From Agapanthus africanus (lineage: Eukaryota; Streptophyta; Magnoliopsida; Asparagales; Amaryllidaceae): 64,000 bases of DNA. Each line of letters opens with the position of its first letter. Within the stretch, counting starts at the first letter, position 1. The notes under the pieces were generated by a model. That model searched no databases. It was not told the DNA's origin and saw only the letters and a program-made list of their open reading frames with translations. The translations under genes were made by a program, and so were the position numbers. The stretch is taken from contig CM057344.1 of NCBI GenBank assembly GCA_030015575.1, positions 184,157,044 through 184,221,043 on the forward strand, given 5' to 3'. Of this stretch, positions 24,207-36,890 are shown one piece after another.

Positions 24207-25560
24207 TGGCAGCGACCATGGCTCGACCCTAGACTATAACTCGGTAACCAAGTTAACCGAACCTTCTTAAAACACACCGACTTTTGGATTGTCTAAGTTT
24301 CATATATCATTGCCACTTCTACTTTTACCCTTTACTTTTCTCCGGAACATTCCGTATCACTATGAAGATCCACATTTATCGGATATGACCATCGTATAGT
24401 TACATACGAACTCGAAGAAACTTGTTTCAGATTCGAGAATGGTTTTCGGTTCTAGAAAAATTGAATAGGACTATTCAGTTGTCTTTTCCTTTTACCTTCT
24501 CTCAGGTTGTGAGGGCTCCTAGGATTAGGAGAGGGTACACCTATTGCGCTTATTGGATAGTCTTCTTCCAAACCATAGGTAGGTGCCGAAAGGTGGGGAA
24601 GGAAGAAAACTAATTAGCCTAAGTGTGGTGTACAGAAGGTAATAAGTAAAGACAAATAAAGGGATTAGAAAGAGAGCAAAGTAAATTGCGACTGCTATTA
24701 TTCACGACCAGACCGCGTATATCATCGCCACTCCTACTTCACCTTTGTATTTCTCTAGAACACCCTGTATCACTACAAAGATCCGTATTTATTCGATGAT
24801 CCATCGTATTGTTATATACGAAGGAACTTGTTCTAGTTCGAGGATGGATTCTGGTTCAGGAGAAATAGAATAAGGTTTATTCAGTTGTATTTTATCATTA
24901 CCTTCTCTCAGGTTGCGAGTACTCGTAGGATTAGGAGAGTACACCTATTACGCATATTGGATAGTCTTCTTCCAAACCATAGGCTGGTGTCGAACGGCAG
25001 GGAAGGAAGAAAACCATTTAGCCTAAGGATGGTGTACATAGGGTAATGAGTAAAGACAAATAAAGGGATTTGGAGAGATGGCAAAAAAATATACGGTTAC
25101 AGTTATGAATCTGGATAATGGAAGTGGCATTACTAGGAATACCCAGTTACCCCTTTGAAACATTTTCATGTTTCAGTTTCACTGTGCATTGTTAATTGAA
25201 AACTGATTTCCCAATTAGATCCTTACTCCAGGGTATGTTTTTACCAGGTTTGACTCTCACATCTGTATTGTTTTACAGATGATGAGTGTGAGTAAGTTAT
25301 TAGGAATTATGTGATTGTATCCTCATTATATCGGAATTCTTTGTAATTGGTGATATTTGAGGAAATCCCCTAGGGTTTTGCCTGACGGCAAATATTTGGT
25401 TTTGAATATCCGTTGTTATGCACCAATTTCAAACCGGTATATCTGTACGTTTATTTTATAAAGTGAGATATAACTTTTTGAAATTATATCCATGACATTT
25501 ACCTATATCAGTTGATGATTGGGTAAGGAGCATTAAACAGCGGTGTAATTCTTCTTAACT
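24207..25560 (+). pseudogene. Copia B probable gag region
   Basis: GACCATGGCTCG at 24215-24226 is the likely original gag start, but a TAG follows within a few codons. The region includes the 310-bp-type direct repeat and, at about 25375-25560, some 190 bp not present in A(+). That extra part may be where the capsid/protease side of the gene was. No domain is readable. Confidence 0.4.
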
Positions 25561-26708
25561 ATAGTACAGTTTTCAACCTATGACGCACAGGGTTTGAGTT
25601 ATTCAACTCAGGAGACTTATACAAAGTATTGTATGTTGTCCAGTATCCATTAGGACAGAGGGGTTGGTCCTCGTACTATATTCTGTTTACTTGTGACTTC
25701 TCCAGTCTTAGACAAGTGTTTCGTAGAAATACAAGGTCTAAGTTTTGAGAAGTTATAGGTACAAGAATAAAGTAGAGAACCACATGATGCAAGTATCAGG
25801 ATTCTTCAAGGTGATCGAAGATGAAGATACTTGTGTTTGGTATTCAGTTGATAATAATGGTTTTGAGAACTTGTTTCTCTTTCATATTACTTATATTTGG
25901 ATTCACTCCTAGTTGAGTAATGCTGATCGGCCTCTTTCCATTTAGTTGACATGCACTGGAGACAGCAGCATGATTTGAATCTTGTTTAAATTAAATCAGT
26001 GCCTCTGTTTCTATATTATATATAGAATGGTTCATATCTTAACGATGTTAAGGTATATGGAGTTGTCCGGATTATGCTTAAAACTAGACTCTGGATAACT
26101 CAAGGCACGTTTCTGTAATGGCAGTTTATAGGTTATCCCGGGCTTTGACGAGGGTTAACTTTCTACCATCTAGAAGATCAATAGTGATATTGTTCTTGAC
26201 TCGCCACAGTTTTAGTAAAATGGACTTTTTCAGAAAATAGTAGTGAGAGTATGGTAGAACTGGAAGTGATTCCAAAACCACAAACGATTACTGAAAATTT
26301 AATAGAACCTAAAGATTCAATCAGGGTTTGACATTCCATTGGCCACTTCGCAGATATGGTGGGTAACCTCAGGCACCGGAGAGGTACTTCAGTATCCTCA
26401 AAGACGGTGACAGGGAGGTTCTTGTTTACCCAGACTTGCTATTACTGCTATTCTAGACTATGAGACCACGCATGAGGATGAGTATAGCATCGTTTTAAAC
26501 TGGCTTTAGAAGTGCACGTGTATATGACTCTGCCAGAGGGTTGTTGTAGTCAGTGGGAGCAGCGGAAGCACAGTGGACAAGTAGCTTGTGTCTATTTATA
26601 GACTAAAGCAAGTATAGCGGAGATAGATCATCTATTTTTGATGTGACAGTCATAGGTTTTGACTTCATCAGAATAGGAGATGGATCTGTTAAGAAGATGG
26701 TAGGGTGG
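25561..26708 (+). pseudogene. Copia B pol remnant, upstream half (integrase to RT)
   Basis: Collinear with 11090-12225 of A(+). Frameshifted translation gives the integrase core-like 'CDFSSL', 'YKNKVENH' and the conserved linker, then the RT fingers region. It stops at GGTGG (26704-26708), the left TSD of copia A(-). The gene resumes at 59181 with the YLDD motif, beyond two stacked insertions. Confidence 0.8.
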
Positions 26709-28808
26709 TATAAGTCTACGGTAGCGCCCCGGCCGTCTAACAGACGCCAAATGCAGAACAAAAACTTTTTACAACTAGCGCTATCGCGTACTATAACCCG
26801 GATCTACCATTAAAGTTAAACTAACAAATTACAAAGTTGGTAGAAATGTTATACCGAACGATCCGAGTTCTTCGGTCTTCAACCATCATCCCACGCTTTG
26901 TTGCGGTTGCTTCGATCTCCTGAATCTCCAGTCTCGTCGTCCAGGTGGCACCACGTCGACGGATCTTTAAACGGGCTCCCACCTCTGAACCGAGGCAACT
27001 CGGTCGTCAAGTTTGCTAAAAGAGACGACCAAGATGATGTAGTGAATGAGTAGAACACTTTATCTCGTTACGTCCAAGGCTATGGACGAACGGTTAATGA
27101 AGTTGCCTTTTTGAATCGGGTAAATGAGAGAATGAACTTATGAAATTTCCATGAAGCAAATTTCATATACTTTTTTCAAATCAACAACCATATCATTTCC
27201 AAAGAGGGTTCGGCCATGTTATATGAGCAAAGGGGTGAGTGTAGGAGGAGGGAGAGGTGGCCTTAAGCAAGCATACTTATCATGACTCATTACTTCATTA
27301 ATGCAAAACCACGAGTCACTATAACACATCATCAAGCATTAAATACAACCAATGAATCATATAACACCCCACTAACTTAGTCACCCTTTTCTAGAATCCT
27401 CTAGAAGCAATCTCATGACTCACCCTCATGACTCACCCAAGAAGAAAAGATAAATCCGCATTTTACCGAATGTTAAATACGGCCGATAGAAAACTGGAAA
27501 CTGGCAACTTCCAAAAGTGATCCTGAAACGAATTTCAGGATAACCCCGTATCAGTATAAACATACCCGCATTTGTATTACGACCGAATACAAATGCAACT
27601 GAGACAAAGATACTATATCTACACAGTATAATACTGGGATCCGGCTTAAACCAAAGCCTACCAGTACTATCTGCCCGAAAAATGACACGTGCGAAAACGC
27701 ACGTGCATTTTCCGAACCCTGCCATAAAACCATACGGCCTCTACAACGTTTCGCCCGAACTTGGGAAAGTGTCTATGGGGGACTCTAATGACTCATCAAC
27801 ACACTGGCACTGGGTATAACCACTAACTCGTCAGAGGTACAAGCTGTACGTAACGGTTGCCTATGTATTGATTGGAAGGGAAGCTGACGAGCGAACTCAT
27901 CCATAAACCCTACTGAGCCTAACAGTGACAATATACATACAGTCCGGTCCGTTCGTCTATGAGTATCGCATATCTGTCTAGGGGGCTAGTAACGTCAGAC
28001 CCCCAATAGCGGTATAAGTCGTGTCAGAGAGTGGCTCAAAACACTCTGAGATACTACTGGAGTATCTACCAGTAAATCTCCTGCCTCGGCCGAGGGCTTT
28101 GTGTAATGGCTCTCCTAGACACAGCGCGATCTCACCCCCAATACCGGGAGAGTCGAATCCCCTGCCGATCCGCTCACTTGCCTCCATGTGGCTCGGGACT
28201 GTACCCAAAAAAGACCTGTTTGCACGACTCCTTTGAGCCGTGGTAGGGTAGAAAACAAAGCACAGTGGGAACTCACATGAGGCAAATGACGACCTCAAGT
28301 CGATGAACTAACCTGTACATATGTCACCAGGGAACTGCTATTTGACGATATGTATAATACCAACTAGCATTTTCCAGACGAGTCCTGTCCGGTGTACTCA
28401 TAACCCAATGAGCACCTGTATACATCTTAGGTGAATCAACTGACACCAATGGCTTGTGAGATCGGCCACCGCCCCTTGTCGGGGTCTCGACTGTATACAC
28501 TAGTCTACTCTGGAGTATCGATGCCCTGTCTCGAAACTCCCACGACTAGGGACTCTTTAAGGATGTGCTTACAGACCCTAGCTCCCACGTATATGATCGC
28601 CATCATACTGCTGGTAGTCAAGAAAGAATCCTATGGGTTCTATCAATCATGCAATAGCGAACTAAAGCATGTATACGATGATAAAGACAAACCAGATAGC
28701 ATACTATCATCTCGAGCAAGACTGTCATATCGGTATAGGTCCTGCCTCAATCATTGCAATCATGTACCTGCGATCCAATAATTGACTTTGAGGGCACTAT
28801 CTCCAACA
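26709..28808 (-). mobile_element. Copia A(-) 3' LTR
   Basis: Minus-strand start TGTTGGAGATAG at 28808, preceded on that strand by the purine tract. Same length as the 5' LTR at 34230. The hairpin cluster of the A LTRs is at about 27470-27720. Confidence 0.93.
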
Positions 28809-28820
28809 ATCTCCCACTTG
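28809..28820 (-). other. Polypurine tract, copia A(-)
   Basis: The plus strand reads ATCTCCCACTTG; the minus-strand sense is CAAGTGGGAGAT, immediately upstream of the 3' LTR. The same tract precedes the other copia 3' LTRs here. Confidence 0.85.
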
Positions 28821-28879
28821 CACTTAAGGCTAATTATTGCGATGTCGCATACTCACAGCCCGTGTGATACCGAACATCC

Positions 28880-30900
28880 AACTCCTCTACTAATCAGTTT
28901 CACAAAGCTTGTTTGTAAAACTTTTGTGTTCGAGAAATAGCCTCAGTGAGTGGATCCGCCCTGATATTTCTTTCTATGTCTCTCTTAATCTCAAGTTCGC
29001 GGAGAAATTCATCTCCCGAATCGAGTAATACCCGTCTTAGAATATTACTGGATATCTGATGGGACCTAGTTCATCAATGAACTCCAAATCCAAACTTCTC
29101 AGACTGTATCGATAACTGAACCTAATCAGTATCCAGCACCATGCCTCCCACAGTATCCTCTTGGACCACCTGTCCATAATACTGTCCCTCGTCAGAGGGA
29201 AAACTATAACTCTGACAATCACTCTGTCATCCATGTCACCTTGGAAGCCTGGAATGATAATCGTCTCCCTATGGAGGTTGCCGTCATCAAATCCTTAGAA
29301 CATACACTCATTTTCTAAAACTGCTTTCTTATGTTTCTCCAGGATTGGATTAATATAATCTTATCGCATCTAGTGCAAAAACAACATCTGGTGTGGTACT
29401 TGACATCTCATGATTGACTCAATTGCCTAAGCAAGTGATCTGCCAATCATGCACTTCCCTCTCTCCTTTAGTCTCAAGACACCTTTAGAGAGGGTGACTC
29501 CATCACCTGCAGGTACACCACCATGCTAGGAGTCATCTATTCTAAAATTCTATTAGAATACTGTCAAAATACCCACATTGGGAAACTACCCAAATCTAGA
29601 TCTAGAACCATAGATCTAGTAACCAGAATGTCTGATATTATATCCATATCCTTTGTGGAGAAACAACCGTGTGACGACCAAAGTACAACCGATCGTAGTT
29701 TAGGAATTTTACTTCCTAATCTGTGTATGTCATCATCACACCCTACTACCTTCTTAATAGATCCATCCCCTATTCTGATGAAGTCAAAGCCATGACTGTT
29801 TCATCAAAAATAGATGATCTATCTCCGCTATAACTGCTGAAGTCTATAAATAGACATAAGCTATTTGTCCACTATGCTTCCGCTGCTCCCACTGACTACG
29901 ACAACCCTCTGGCAGAATAATATATACGTACACTTCTAAAGCTAGTTTAGAATGACGCTATACTTATTCTTCTGCCGGGTCTCATTGCCTGGAACAACAG
30001 TAGTGTTAAGTCTGGGTAAACAAGAACCTCCCTGTCACCGTCCTTGAGGGTACCGGAGTACCTCTCGGGTGTCTGAGGTTACCCACCATATCTGCGGAGT
30101 GGCTATTGGAATGTCAAACCTGATTGAATATATAGGTCCTATTAAATTTTCCGTAATCGTTTGCGGTTCTAGAATCACTTCCAGTTCTACCATACTCCCA
30201 CTAGTGTTTTCTGAAAAAATCTATTTTAATAAAACTGTGGCGACAATATCACTATTGATCTTCCAGATGGTAAAAATGTCAACCCTCGTCAAAGCCAGGG
30301 TCAACCCACAAACTGCCATTACAGAAACGTGCCTTGAGTTATCCAGTGTCTGGTTTTAAGCATAAGCTGGACAACTCCCCGTATCTTAACATCGTTAAGA
30401 TATGAACCATTCTATATACAATATAGAAATAGAGGCACTAATTTAATTGGAACCAGATTCAAATTATGCAGCTGTTTCCAGTGCATATCAACTTAATGGA
30501 AAGTGGCTACTCAGCATTACTCAACTTAGGAATCCATCCAATTATGAGTAACCTGAAAGAGAAACGAGTTTATCAAAACTATTACTATCAACTGAATACC
30601 TATCACAAGAATCTACATCTTCGATCTCTTTGAAGAATCCCGATACTTGCGATACCTGGTTCTCTACTTTATTCTTATACCCACAACTTCTCAAAACTTA
30701 GACATTGTATTTCTATGAAACACTTGTCTAAAATCTAGAGAAGTCATAAGTAAACAGAACATAGTATGATGACCTACCCCTTTGTCTTGACGGACACTGG
30801 ACAACATACAATACTCTGTATAAGTCCGCTGAGTTGAATAACTCAAAACCTATGCATCGTAGGTTGAAAGCTGTACCCAGGCGATTTCCTCAAATATCAC
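28880..30900 (-). pseudogene. Copia A(-) pol remnant
   Basis: On the minus strand, integrase lies at about 30900-30500, RT at about 30200-29380 with the YxDD region near 29723-29740, RNase H ('DMDDRVIVRVIVF') at about 29190-29240, and the 'ADPLTEAI' C-terminus near 28960. The longest open stretch is about 65 codons in RNase H. Stops and frameshifts are shared with A(+), so the subfamily spread while already defective, presumably using enzymes from another copia. Confidence 0.8.
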
Positions 30901-33900
30901 CAATTACAACGAATTCCGATATAATGAGGATGATCATCTAATTCCCAATAACTTACTCCTACTCATCATCTGTAAAACCATACAAATATGAGAATGAAAC
31001 CTGGTAAATACATACCCTGGAGTAAGTATCAAATCGGGAAATCAGTTTTCCTTTAACAATATACTGAAACATGAAAATGTTTCATAGGGGTATCCTGGTA
31101 TTTCTTAGTAATGCCTCTTCCATAATCCAATTCATGACTTTAACCGTATATTTCCCTTGCCATCTCTCCAAATCCCTTTATTTGTCTTTATTCATTACCT
31201 TCTGTACACCATCGTTAGGCTAAGTGGTTTTCTTCCTTCCCTACCGTTCGGCACCAGCCTATGGTTTGGAAGAAGACTATCCAGTAAGCATAACAGGTGT
31301 ACCCTCCTAATCCTAGGAGTACTCGCAACTTGAGAGAAGGTGATGATAAAAGATAACTGAATAATACCTTATTCTATTTCTCTCGAACTGGGAAAAAGAA
31401 AAGGTGAAATAGGAGTAGCGATGAAGTACGCGGTTTGGTCGTGAATGATAACAGTCGCAATTTACTTTGCCCTCCTTTTAATCCCTTTATTTTGTCTTTA
31501 GTTATTACCTTTTGTACACCCTACTTAGGCTAATTGGCTTTCTTCATTCCTTACCTTTCGGCACCAGCCTATGGTTTGGAATAAGATTATCCAATAAGCA
31601 TAATAGGTGTACTCTCCTAAACCAAGGAGCTCTCGCAACCTGAGAGAAGGTGATAATAAAAGACAACTGAATAAACTAATTCTATTTCTTCTGAACCTGG
31701 ATCCATCCTCGAAGAAGCCCCTTCGAGTTTGTATATAATCATACGATGGATCTATCCAATGGAAGTGGATGTCCGTAGTAATACGGGGTGTTCTGAGAAA
31801 TGCAAAGGGTAAAAGAAGGAGCGGCAATGACTTATGCAACTTTAGACAATCCAAAAGCCAGTATTTTAAGAAGGCTCGGTCAACTTGGTCACTGAGTCAT
31901 AGTCTAGGGTCGGTCAAAGGTCGCTGCCAAAGAGAGAGAGAGAAAAGAAACACTCTGCGTGCACTCTAACCTAGATTAGAATGGTTATCACTTTATCTAA
32001 TCAGGAAACCTCCCACTGTAATCTCAAATTCTCCTCCAAACCTGAAAGAAGAATTAGTCGGGATCACCCGAAGAGTAAACCAACTCATCAGTGAGAATCG
32101 GGATCCAACTATCATCGCATGATAACTTGATGGAAGCCACTCAAGTTATCACACTCCAGAAGGTATGCGCATGCCTGGCAAGTTTCCTGTATGTTTGAAA
32201 CTCCCGATCTGATTTTTACCCCATGCTCTTATGACCTTGGCGAAGGTTAAAATGTCATAAGTCACATGCCAAGTTCTACCCATCATTGTCCAGGTCAATT
32301 TGAACCCACCCGTACATACCATTGACGAAGGCCAAAATAGTAGTACGACTGTCCCAAACCAACACATCTATCTATGCTACAAATGAATACCCAGCAGCTA
32401 CCAAACACTATGCCTTGGCGAAGGTCAAAATACATAGCTTGAATACTACTGAATACCCAAAAGAAATGACGGAGGGCTACGGCTGGTTTTTGGCGAAAAA
32501 CCTTTAACGTAATAAACTTGATCTTGTTGAAGGAACCTGATAGCTTTTTATAAAATATAGTGACGAAAATCTTTTGCTAAAGAGGTCACTCCCGGTGAAG
32601 GGATCTCGGCTCTTTCCTCGTGGAATGAGGTGCAGGATATACCAACTGAATACCGCGATGCAAAGCAACTTGTAATCGACTATATTGAAGTTATTACCCT
32701 GTCGCAAACTTCTGCCTAAAGGGTCTCTCCCAGTGAAGGGATATCAGCCCTTGCCTCGTCGAATGAGGTGCAGGATATTCCAACTGAATATCACTATGCA
32801 TAACAAAAGGAAATGTCTTTGTAATAACACTTTTTAAATTGGTTCCAACAACATCAAATATAGGTTTGTTTTATCCTTGCATTGATAAGAATCAATGCAG
32901 TCCCATCAATCAATCACACCATAAAAGAACGAAAAATAAAATGTGCGTATATGCCATCCGCATTCGTCACTGGGTCCCGTCATCACCCGTTAGGTTACTT
33001 AACTAACGACAGAGCGGGGACTGGACAAGCATGGGTGTAAAACATATACAACATCTAATAGCATATATACCAATATACAATAATCACTCCAGGCGTGATA
33101 ATATGCAACATTACAGAAAAGTAATAAGCATCACAGAACAATACAGATAATCTGGGATCCCCGGGTTTCACAGAGCCGTTGCTGAAACCTGACGTTCCCC
33201 TGGTCGTGTGAATAGCCTGTGCAATGAAACCTAGACCCCTACGGGTGCGGCAAGTTAAACGCCAAAACTTGAAGCGGGGCAGTCCCCACAGCATAGTGAA
33301 TGGAACACCCGGCACTTCACGGAATCCGGTAAATTGAGCACCCCTCCTTGGGTCAACCTGTACCCCCTACGAGTGCGGCGAATAGTCTGCCAATTCTTGA
33401 GTGAGGTCCCTTTGCCTCTCAAAGCCATGAGATACGGACCCGTTGCCCTCCAGAACCCGGCTATCTGTGCACTCCTTCGCGGGATAAACCTAGTACAGAA
33501 ATAAAAATATGTAAAACGGGTACATCGACCTCAACCCGGTCGTGAACCAAAAGAATATTATACAAACAGGCAGTGACGGCAGTCCACATGTTGGACGCTC
33601 GCCCCGCAATATCAAATGTACAAATGAATCTAAACAGCACTATCATTGCACCCTGCTATCCACCACGACATATCCGCAACAACACAGCATAACACAGAAC
33701 ATCAACACGAATGTCACGTTTGCAAACCCGTCTAAAAGAACTATAGCAATCAGACGCAGTTTACCGATCAAATGACATTCCCGGTCGGAGATATAATGTA
33801 AATACTGCATACTAACAAGTTTAAAATTTATGTCGATTAAACTTCCCTAAGTGGGCTCCACGTACATCTGCTGTACAGTAACAAAAATCTGGGCCCAAAA

Positions 33901-34215
33901 GAATATTCCAAAAACCACAATTTACCAAGGAAAGCCTACTGGAAAATTTTGATGCACTGTTCCCACAGTACTGCCGCGGTTCCGCGGTCAAACTCTAGGT
34001 TTGACCGTGGATCCGCGGCGCTCACGTGGGATCACGTGCTCAAAATTTCCCAGTTTGCTTAGAAAACCCTGCTTTGTTTTCTGTGATATGTAAAATAATT
34101 TTTGGACCTGATTTAAAATCGACAGAAACTGTAAACTTGGAATTTGCGGTTTTCGAAAATCCGTTCGATCGATGTTTTAAACGTGTTAGCACAAGTTAGT
34201 AAAGCTTAATGGTGT
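30901..34215 (-). other. Copia A(-) gag-side region and leader
   Basis: Homologous to 7746-11060 in reverse. Carries the 310-bp repeat (about 31200-31840) and the 138-bp repeat (about 32570-32810). No gag domain is readable. Confidence 0.6.
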
Positions 34216-34228
34216 GGCTCTGATACCA
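34216..34228 (-). other. Primer-binding site, copia A(-)
   Basis: The plus strand reads GGCTCTGATACCA, a perfect complement of TGGTATCAGAGCC, one base from the LTR end at 34230. Confidence 0.95.
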
Positions 34229-34229
34229 C

Positions 34230-36329
34230 TGTAAGTCCACGGTAGCGCCCCGGCCGTCTAACAGATGCCAAATGCAGAACAAAAACTTTTTACAACTGGC
34301 GCTATCGCGTACTATAACCCGGATCTGCCATTAAAGCTAAACTAACATATTACAAAGAGGGTAGAAATGTTATACCGAACGATCCGAGTCCTTCGGTCTT
34401 CAACCATCATCCCACGCTTTGTTGCGGTTGCTCCGATCTCCTGAATCTCCAGTCTCGTCGTCCAGGTGGCACCACGTCGACGGATCTTTAAACGGGCTCC
34501 CGCCTCTGAACCGAGGCAACTCGGTCGTCAAGTTTGCTAAAAGAGACGACCAAGATGATGTAGAGAATGAGTAGAACACTTTGTCTCGTTACGTCCAAGG
34601 CTATGGACGAACGGTTAATGAGGTTGCCTTTTGGAATCGGGTAAATGAGAGAATGAACTTATGAAATTTCCATGAAGCAAATTTCATATACTTTTTTCAA
34701 ATCAACAACCATATCATTTCCAAAGAGGGGCCGGCCATGTTATATGAGCAAAGGGGTGAGTGTAGGAGGAGGGAGAGGTGACCTTAAGCAAGCATACTTA
34801 TCATGACTCATTACTTCATTAATGCAAAACCATGAGTCACTATAACACATCATCAAGCATTAAATACAACCAATGAATCATATAACACCTCACTAACTTA
34901 GTCACCCTTTTCTAGAATCCTCTAGAAGCAATCTCATGACTCACCCTCATGACTCACCCAAGAAGAAAAGATAAATCCGCATTTAACCGAATGTTAAATA
35001 CGGCCGATAGAAAACTGGAAACTGGCAACTTCCAAAAGTGATCCTGAAACGAATTTCAGGATAACCCCGTATCAGTATAAACATACCCGCATTTGTATTA
35101 CGATCGAATACAAATGCAACTGAGACAAAGATATTATATCTATATAGTATAATACTGGGATCCGGCTTAAACCAAAGCCTACCAGTATTATCTACCCGAA
35201 AAATGACACGTGCAAAAACGCACGTGCATTTTCCGAACCCTGCCATAAAACCATACGGCCTCTACAACGTTTCGCCCGAACTTGGGAAAGTGTCTGTGGG
35301 GGACTCTAATAACTCATCAACACACTGGCACTGGGTATAACCACTAGCTCGTCAGAGGTACAAGCTGTACGTAACGGTTGCCTATGTATTGATTGGAAGG
35401 GAAGCTGATGAGCGAACTCATCCATAAACCCTACTGAGCCTAACAGTGACAATATACATACAGTCCGGTCCGTTCGTCTATGAGTATCGCATATCTGCCT
35501 AGGGGGCTAGTAACGTCAGACCCCCAATAGCGGTATAAGTCGTGTCAGAGAGTGGCCCAGAACACTCTGAGATACTACTGGAGTACCTACCAGTAAATCT
35601 CCTGCCTCGGCCGAGGGCTTTATGTAATGGCTCTCCTAGACACAGCGCGATCTTACCCCCAATACCGGGAGAGATGAATCTCCTGCCGATCCGCTCACTT
35701 GCCTCCATGTGGCTCGGGACTGTACCCAAAAAAGACCTGTTTGCACGACTCCTTTGAGCCGTGATAGGGTAGAAATCAAAGCACAGTGGGAACTCACACG
35801 AGACAAATGACAACCTCAGGTCGATGAACTAACTTGTACACATGTCACCAGGGAACTGCTATCTAACGATATGTATAATACCAACTAGTATGTTCCCGGC
35901 GAGTCCTGTCCGGTGTACTCATAACCCAATGAGCACCGGTATATATCTTAGGTGAATCAACAAACACCAATGGCTTATGAGACCGGCCACCGCCCCTCGT
36001 CGGGGTCTCGACTGTATACACTAGTCTACTCTTGAGTATCGATGCCCTGTCTCAAAACTCCCACGACTAGGGACTCTTTAAGGATGTGCTTACAGACCCC
36101 AGCTCCCACGTATATGATCGCCATCATACTGCTGGTAGTCAAGCAAGAATCCTATGGGCTCTATCAATCATACAATAGCGAACAAAAGCATGTATACGAT
36201 GATAAAGACAAACCAGATAGCAAACTATCATCTCGAGCAAGACTGTCATATCGGTATAGGTCCTGCCTCAATCATTGCAATTACGTACCTGCAATCCAAT
36301 AATTGACTTTAAGGGCACTATCTCCAATA
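34230..36329 (-). mobile_element. Copia A(-) 5' LTR
   Basis: Plus-strand start TGTAAGTCCACGG and end CTATCTCCAATA, followed by the TSD GGTGG. It matches 26709-28808 along its length with scattered substitutions. Confidence 0.93.
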
Positions 36330-36335
36330 GGTGGT
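36330..36335. other. Overlapping TSDs of copia A(-) and element D
   Basis: GGTGG (36330-36334) is A's right TSD and GTGGT (36331-36335) is D's left TSD; D's right TSD is GTGGT at 59181-59185. D therefore landed one base into A's right TSD, and B pol resumes directly after. Confidence 0.9.
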
Positions 36336-36890
36336 TGTTCCCCTCCGAATGGCGGCCTGGGCGTTAGGACGTCTGTGCCTGAGATTCGGGGCAGATACTA
36401 TTTGGTTTTATCCGTCTACCTCTCCGAAGATGCCAAGTTGATTTATGGCACCGTGTATCGAAGGTTTAGACGGATGCGGCCGATGTAGCAGACTTTGTCA
36501 GATTCCCCCTCGCTTGAGGGTTTTTTGATTGTGGGGACGCTCTTCCCTGCAGGCGCAAGCCCCTGCAGTTAATTACGCTACCGCATCGCGGTAACAACTT
36601 TCTCCTTCTCCAGAATTTCACTTCGTGCCGTGTGTGTTCATTTTGTTTGTGGTTGCCCGTGGATTGTATACGGAGACTGAGTAATGCCGTCGCCCGTAGG
36701 ACGTAGATTAGTCCAAATCCGTATTTACTTAGATTTAGGTTTGGTGTTTTCAGTTTAAGGATGCATTAGTCGCGTTGCGGCTAAGATCAACTTAAACGTT
36801 CGTCAAGGATACGTTAGTCCGGTTTTAGACTAAGATCAACTCAACGTAGTGATAAATTTAATGTATGGCCATCGGGACTCGTCACGTCTC
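36336..36890 (-). mobile_element. D 3' LTR, left part
   Basis: Collinear with 56813-57367 of the other LTR. Ends in GTCTC (36886-36890), the mutated left TSD copy of copia C; the undisturbed LTR reads CTCTC at 57363-57367. Confidence 0.92.

Larger units (their letters stand above)
26709..36329 (-). mobile_element. Copia A(-): complete element
   Basis: Two LTRs of equal length (26709-28808 and 34230-36329, 2100 bp each), primer site at 34216-34228, purine tract at 28809-28820, TSD GGTGG on both sides (26704-26708, 36330-36334). The outer termini carry single changes (TATAAG for TGTAAG at left, CCAATA for CCAACA at right). The internal region is 5.4 kb, close to A(+) at 5.43 kb. It is inserted in the RT region of copia B, antisense to it. 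Confidence 0.93.
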
